From Straminergon stramineum (Eukaryota; Streptophyta; Bryopsida; Hypnales; Calliergonaceae), in the NCBI GenBank assembly GCA_963920665.1, contig OY987265.1:33113001-33177000 (forward strand): 64,000 nucleotides of DNA, read 5' to 3'. The notes beneath the pieces are model-generated. The model worked only from the letters and a program-made list of their open reading frames with translations, searched no databases and had not been told where the DNA came from. Both the position numbers and the translations under genes were made by a program. Within the stretch, counting starts at the first letter, position 1; every line of letters begins with the position of its first letter. This document shows positions 59,111 to 64,000 of this stretch, in pieces.

Positions 59111-60084
59111 ACATGTAGAGCATAACTAATGGTCACTGAAAGAAAAAGAGAAAGCCTCGAAGGACATTGAGGCCCCAAAGTGACCAATTTATGATTTTTT
59201 TTAAACACATAGACCATTCCCATTGTCCAATAGATGACTTTCCAAATTACTACAAAAATAAAGAAATGCACCCAATGGTCCATAAATTGGATTAGTTTTG
59301 ATAAAATACCTTGGTATTAGGGTCTCATCCTTCCGAGGTTCATACTCTTGAGTCAACTCAAGAGCATCAAAGTTGCACAAAGCTGTTATGGAACACTCAC
59401 AGTCTTTCATGATCACTTCAAGGCTTGTAGACAAAGTGGCACTACTAGTAGTGGCAAACATACTACCCAAAGTCTTCAATCAACTACTCTGTAGTAAGAA
59501 ACATAATGTCAATGCAAGAAAGTTTTGTCGTCATGGCATGTTTCGATTGGTTAAGAAGAGGCAAAATCAAGACTAATAATGCGCATTGCTTGCTTTGTGC
59601 AAATTTTCAACAAGGTTGATATGAAGTAGAAATTTCATTGGTCTAGTAATGAGAGAAATCTAAGAGAAATTTCTACAACTACCAACTGGTATTATTTAAC
59701 TTAGTGAGTGTGGATCCACCTTACATAATCTAAATGTAAGAGATTGACGCCATTGTGTCATGTTTTGATTGGTTAAGCAACCAAAGAAGTCAAACGACTC
59801 AACTCTTTTGCATAGACATTACATCTGGCAATTGCAAAGCAGACCAAGTCATCAAAATAATTGTTGGTTATTATCATCCTCGCCATCCCACAGCTTGGTA
59901 GGTTCTAACTGGCAATTATTTTTGTTAACTTGGGTTGCTTTGCAGTTACCTAGTCCATAACAAACCAAAGTCTCCACTAGCTCCAGCTAGACAATATAGT
60001 GGGTCCTCAAAATCTGTATAGTCTAGTGAGCATTTCACGACACAGATTAAACTTCCAAACTAAATGCCAGGGGAGGGGAAGATG
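59111..60084. other. Spacer with a third remnant of the duplicated flank
   Basis: About 59990-60084 (CACGACACAGATTAAACTTC, CTAAATGCCAGGGGAGG) corresponds to the 3' flank of the paralogue blocks (39855-39900). The match continues after the next element at 62743-62800 (GAAGCACTTGC, CAATGCAACAA). 59220-59340 resembles 51230-51360. Confidence 0.5.
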
Positions 60085-62742
60085 GCCAGGGTGAAATGGT
60101 GAATTGACCCCCTCATTGCCCCGTCTTTGGATGACGGAGGGATGAGGGGGTGCCATTCCCTATCCATCTCGTCCCAACCTCCTCCCCTGCAACCTCCTCT
60201 CCCCCAAACCTGCAACTTGCTCCCTCCTCCCTTGCTACACTCCTCCCTCCGACCTGCTCCCTCCTCAGTTGTCCTTTGATTTGAATGCAGTTAAGGTAAT
60301 GTAAACCAGCCCATGACAGGCAGAATGGCTGGTTTGCTATGTTCACATTTTTGAAATTTTTTTTTTTAATTCCATATAAAGATAAACATGAGAAAAGCAG
60401 AGAGCAATTGAAATTATATGTTTTTGACAAATTATCAATCTGTTATGATTTTTTGAAGTGTACAACCCAATTAGCCCAACAGAGTTTGTAGATTACCCCA
60501 AATCAACAAAAAGGGTTTGCATAATGGTCATCTTACCCCCTAAAGCAATCACAACATTTCCTAACATGGACATGACATGAAAGAATAAAAAAATAACTTT
60601 CTATGACCAATTTACACTAGAATGGTGTAAGAGCCCTATGACAGTCACTAATAACTCCATGACCATCTTCCAAGACAAGATTATGGCCACAAATCAGTCT
60701 AATGTAGTCAGAATCTCATTTCTTAAAAAAAATCTGCCATGAGTTGATGTAAGACTCTAATGGGTGGTTTTCGAGATGACTGCATTAGGCAGTTTGCGTG
60801 TCATGGGCTGGTTTACCTTAGATGGTTCAAAAACTGCTCAATTAAGAGAGTTTTTGCTTCCACAGTCCAAAATTGTGGTCTAAACAATTTAGATGAATTT
60901 TAAAGAGTAAGAAAAGAGAATGAATTGAGAAGCAATTCTTTTCATAATTTTTGCTAGTGTGCTGAATTAAATATGATTTTTTAAACACAATTGCCATAGG
61001 GTGCTATTTATGTTCGTAGAGGACATCAATAAAAGTGAAGCATCTGTCCTTGAATGGTGCAATTAGACCTACCAAATGTGAGTGCCTTAATTTTAGGTGG
61101 CCTTCCTTTGGTTCATGTATGGTCATGGGAGGATACAAAACTTGGCATACATGCCAACTTTCAAAAATTAGATTATAAAATTAGATTTGAAGGTTTGTTG
61201 ATCACGCTCTGACAACTCCTAAACTTAAAATGAAAATATTATAAGAACCTCATTAACTGTACGATTGCATTTATAAATTCTCTAGGTATGGTTTAAAATT
61301 TCACCATTCTCAACTCCAAAAGTGTCTAACACCATTTCAAATCACGTCCATATATTGAGGACATCATCAGAGGCACTGTTTTAACAATGTTAGAAGAATA
61401 CTTTTTGTTCTACCTATAGGGCAATTGTTAGAACATGCATAGAATTACCACCATCTACCATATAGTTGGACTAGCCTCTTTGCTAATTAGTTCAATCTTT
61501 TGGTCATTTGCTCAACACGAATGAGTACTAATCAACTTTGATGTTGCCTTGGAATGTTGATACTATGAACTTAGATGGTGTCAGAAGCATGCATGCAAGA
61601 GGCCAGATTTTGCTACTTTGAAATTGTACTTACAAGATATACCATTTGGTCGTGTCATACTTAAGCTAGTTTGGCCTTTGTTGCCCCTTGTTGGAATTAG
61701 CAACAGAGCATTGTGAGCCAAAATGGGTGAAAATGGGTGCGCGGGACATGAAGCGTAGATTTTTGTTTGAGGGCCTCTTTGTTGTTCTGCTATTCCTTGA
61801 CAACAACAACTTGGTTAGAGGGCAAAATGACCTATTCCAGTACAAGTGTCATTCTGATGAACGTACGTCTGAAGAACTTGAATATTGGAAATGCTTCTTT
61901 TGAAGTGGATGGGTTTGGTCTTTAGATGGGGTGGCCATGCCAGTAATACTTACATTGCCAAATTTTCGCAATTTCAAGTGCTAATTATCTTCTACATTGT
62001 TCTGAACATTCACTTTAGCATGTTGGTTAATCATCAATGGCCTTCATTGTTGAAATTTCTTTTTTGCTAAAATTTGCAAAGCCTAAAGCACTTCACATAG
62101 TCTAGAAAGCACGGCAGAATACCCTAGATAAGGGAAGTAACTTGGTAGGCTGGAATTATATGAAAAACAAATTTTTGCGAGTATTTGGATCCAAATTCGA
62201 ACGGGATGAATTTGCCCAATGGGCAAGGAGTGCAGTGCTCATGGGATTGTAGTAGCATTGATGATAACAATTTGATGGATCCAGATGGCTAATGGCAGAG
62301 CACATATATTTGAAGCTTAGAAGTTTGAGATAGGCATGGAAAAACAAGACTAGCAAAACCACTCACCACTGTGCATGATAGGCAATTCGTGATGAGCTGC
62401 ATCATCTCACCAATGATCCAATCGGGATTCCATAGCAAACACCATCAAGGCCAAACACTTTTTTAAGAATCACGGATCCCCAACATACACCACAACTTCA
62501 TGCAGATGAAACACTCTACAATCTATATTGACATTCCATTATCGTAAACCACAAATTGACCACCTTCAAACCTCAAACTTCAAAAGTTTAGATCCGATTC
62601 CCACGGAGCAGGTTGCAAGGTCACAAGTTGGAGAGGAGGTCGCACCGGAGGAGGTCGGGACAACATGGACAAGGAATGGCACCCTCTCATCCCTCTGTCA
62701 TACAAAAGGGGGGCAATGAGGGGGGCAATTCACATTCCCCCG
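60085..62742. mobile_element. Mutator-like non-autonomous element (2.66 kb)
   Basis: GC-rich terminal inverted arms, left about 60085-60265 and right about 62598-62742, share GTGAATTG, CCCCCTCATTGCCCC, GAGGGATGAGGG and GGGAGGAGGTTGGGAC-type blocks. The flanks GGGAAGATG (60076-60084) and AGGAAGATG (62743-62751) form a 9-bp target duplication with one mismatch, and the undisturbed flank is recognisable in the paralogue blocks. Long TIR plus 9-bp duplication is the Mutator/MULE signature. The interior holds an AGGTAAACC MITE and AT-rich sequence. A 71-codon frame at 61688-61903 may be captured or decayed coding sequence but is unrecognised. Confidence 0.75.
60294..60818 (+). mobile_element. AGGTAAACC-type MITE, copy 5, inside the Mutator-like element
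   Basis: Left end AGGTAATGTAAACCAGCCCA, right end TGTCATGGGCTGGTTTACCT. This is the best preserved termini of the family. TTA occurs on both sides and may be the target duplication. Confidence 0.85.
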
Positions 62743-62902
62743 AGGAAGATGTAGAAGCACTTGCAAATATAGTAATCCAACTAACAATGCAACAATTGTT
62801 GCAATCAAAATGTATGACGCTAAATCTTGTAATCAAAGTGGGCCCCGTGATGATGTGGACAATGGGACCTAACAGGTTCATAGGTGGATAGGTGTGATTG
62901 CA

Positions 62903-63985
62903 AGACGCCGACCCAAATGCAACTATAGGACCGCGACCTTCACGAAACCAATGGTGGAGTACAATTTTGTCGTTCTACACGTTTTGTGCAGAATGGGGCA
63001 CTTCAACTATTCTAGGATTTACAGCAGTGGTTTTTGGATATAGGATGGTTGATTAGGATTTTGATGGGTTTTTTTAACTATGAACAAAAGAATTCCTACC
63101 AATTCTAACTTACATATCCCATATGGATTGTTTTACCTCCTATTACCTCATATGTATATAAAGAGCTTGTCCTCTCAAAGTGAAGTAGAAGTTGAATTCG
63201 ATAAGTGGTGTGAAGAAAAATTATGTAGGTGGCATAAATTTCTTTTTGGAGCACTTGTGAGCACTTCTTCTTTCAAAAAGCCAATGCATTTTCTTGCTAT
63301 TCAAAGAAAATCAGGGTAGATAAACTTGGCAAATCCTATATTTCTTTACAATTTGTGCTACAATAGGATTCTACTGTTCTATAGGTCCTGCACAAAATAA
63401 ACACTTCCATTGATTTAGAACTATTAGAAATTTCACTTCGGGGGCTTACTCCTTATACATTATACAAGATCTTCAAAAGATGTTATTTGAATTGCCTCAT
63501 AAAATGTTATTTTATTAGAACTTAAAAAAAATTATTTTTATTTAAAAAACAGTATTATAAACATTGTTTACCCAAATTTTCTTTGAAAAACAAGAAAACT
63601 GCATTGACTCCTTGAAAAAGACAGTGCTCACTAGTGATCCAAAAAGAAATTTGTGCCACTTACATAATTTTTTTAAAACCACTTATTCAATTCAACTTCT
63701 TCCTCATTTTCAAAAGACAAGCTCTTTATATACATATGAGGTAATAGGAGATAAAACAATCCATATGGGATATATAAGTTAGAATTGGCAAGAATTCTTT
63801 TATTCCCAGTTGAAAACCCTCATCAAAACCCTAATCAAGCATCCTAAAACCCAAAACCATTACCATAAACCCTACAATAGTTGAAGTATCTCGTTCTGCG
63901 CAAGACGTGTAGAACGACAAAAATATTATTCCACCATTGGTTCCGTGAAGGTCGTGCATCTGAAGTTGCATTGGGGTTAAGGTCT
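62903..63985. repeat. Long inverted repeat, arms about 420 bp, spacer about 245 bp
   Basis: Left arm 62903-63322, right arm 63567-63985. Shared blocks in order include AATGCAACT, CGACCTTCACG, ACCAATGGTGGA, TTGTCGTTCTACACG, ACTTCAACTATT, GATTAGG(A/G)TTTTGATG, CATATCCCATATGGATTG, CATATGTATATAAAGAGCTT and TTTCTTTTTGGA. The arms look about 85% identical by eye. Each arm contains TATA-like motifs facing both inward (TATATAAA near 63157) and outward (TATATAAG near 63770), and AAACCCTAAT follows the outward one at about 63822. It may be the end pair of a transposon, an inverted duplication, or a hairpin-RNA locus. Homologous frames in the two arms do not stay open in both. Confidence 0.9.
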
Positions 63986-64000
63986 CCCAATAAAATCCAA

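Overview
The window is nuclear DNA of a land plant. The evidence is GT-AG introns, a GH17 beta-1,3-glucanase ending in an X8 module and a GPI-type tail, a plant-type DNA 3'-phosphatase with a PARP-like zinc finger (ZDP type), a CNNM/DUF21-CBS protein closest to the Arabidopsis At2g14520/At4g33700 type as I remember it, and a telo-box immediately 5' of one start codon. Gene density is low and the spacers are AT-rich. Introns are short to moderate, except one of 1.6 kb. I cannot name the species; an early-diverging land plant such as a bryophyte is possible but not shown.

Layout. 1-2572 (+): 3' part of the GH17-X8 glucanase gene, with a tandemly repeated intron. 2573-7898: AT-rich spacer with tandem repeats and TTAA-ended elements. 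7899-12449 (-): complete 12-exon CNNM/DUF21-CBS gene, all splice phases consistent, 475 aa, with a foldback element and a (TA)n tract in introns; its probable 5' UTR and promoter lie at 12450-14450. 14457-24331: dense transposon debris, mainly TTAA-ended elements, TA-flanked MITEs and strong hairpins. 24334-27540: a less AT-rich stretch with broken coding-like frames that I do not recognise. 27945-32883 (-): complete 11-exon ZDP-like polynucleotide 3'-phosphatase gene, 382 aa, with one zinc finger. 33357-39220: repeats plus a broken third copy of the gene family described next. 39535-50540: a direct segmental duplication, each half carrying one intronless gene (41263-42054 and 49159-49947, both minus) for an unrecognised membrane-anchored protein of about 263 aa. 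50555-64000: nested non-autonomous elements, including a 2.66-kb Mutator-like element with a 9-bp target duplication and a 1.08-kb inverted repeat with about 420-bp arms at the right edge.

The recognisable genes are unrelated housekeeping or cell-wall functions: cell-wall glucan hydrolysis, membrane ion or metal homeostasis, and DNA end repair. The repeats are the more unusual part. Several families with different interiors share termini of the form TTAACCC(C/T)..., and comparison of the two duplicated blocks shows one insertion bordered by TTAA where the sister block has a single TGAA. That is the behaviour of piggyBac-type elements, which are not usually reported from land plants. No LTR retrotransposon, transposase or CRISPR array was recognised. 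tRNA and rRNA genes were not seen, but I had no covariance search. All homology statements are by eye.
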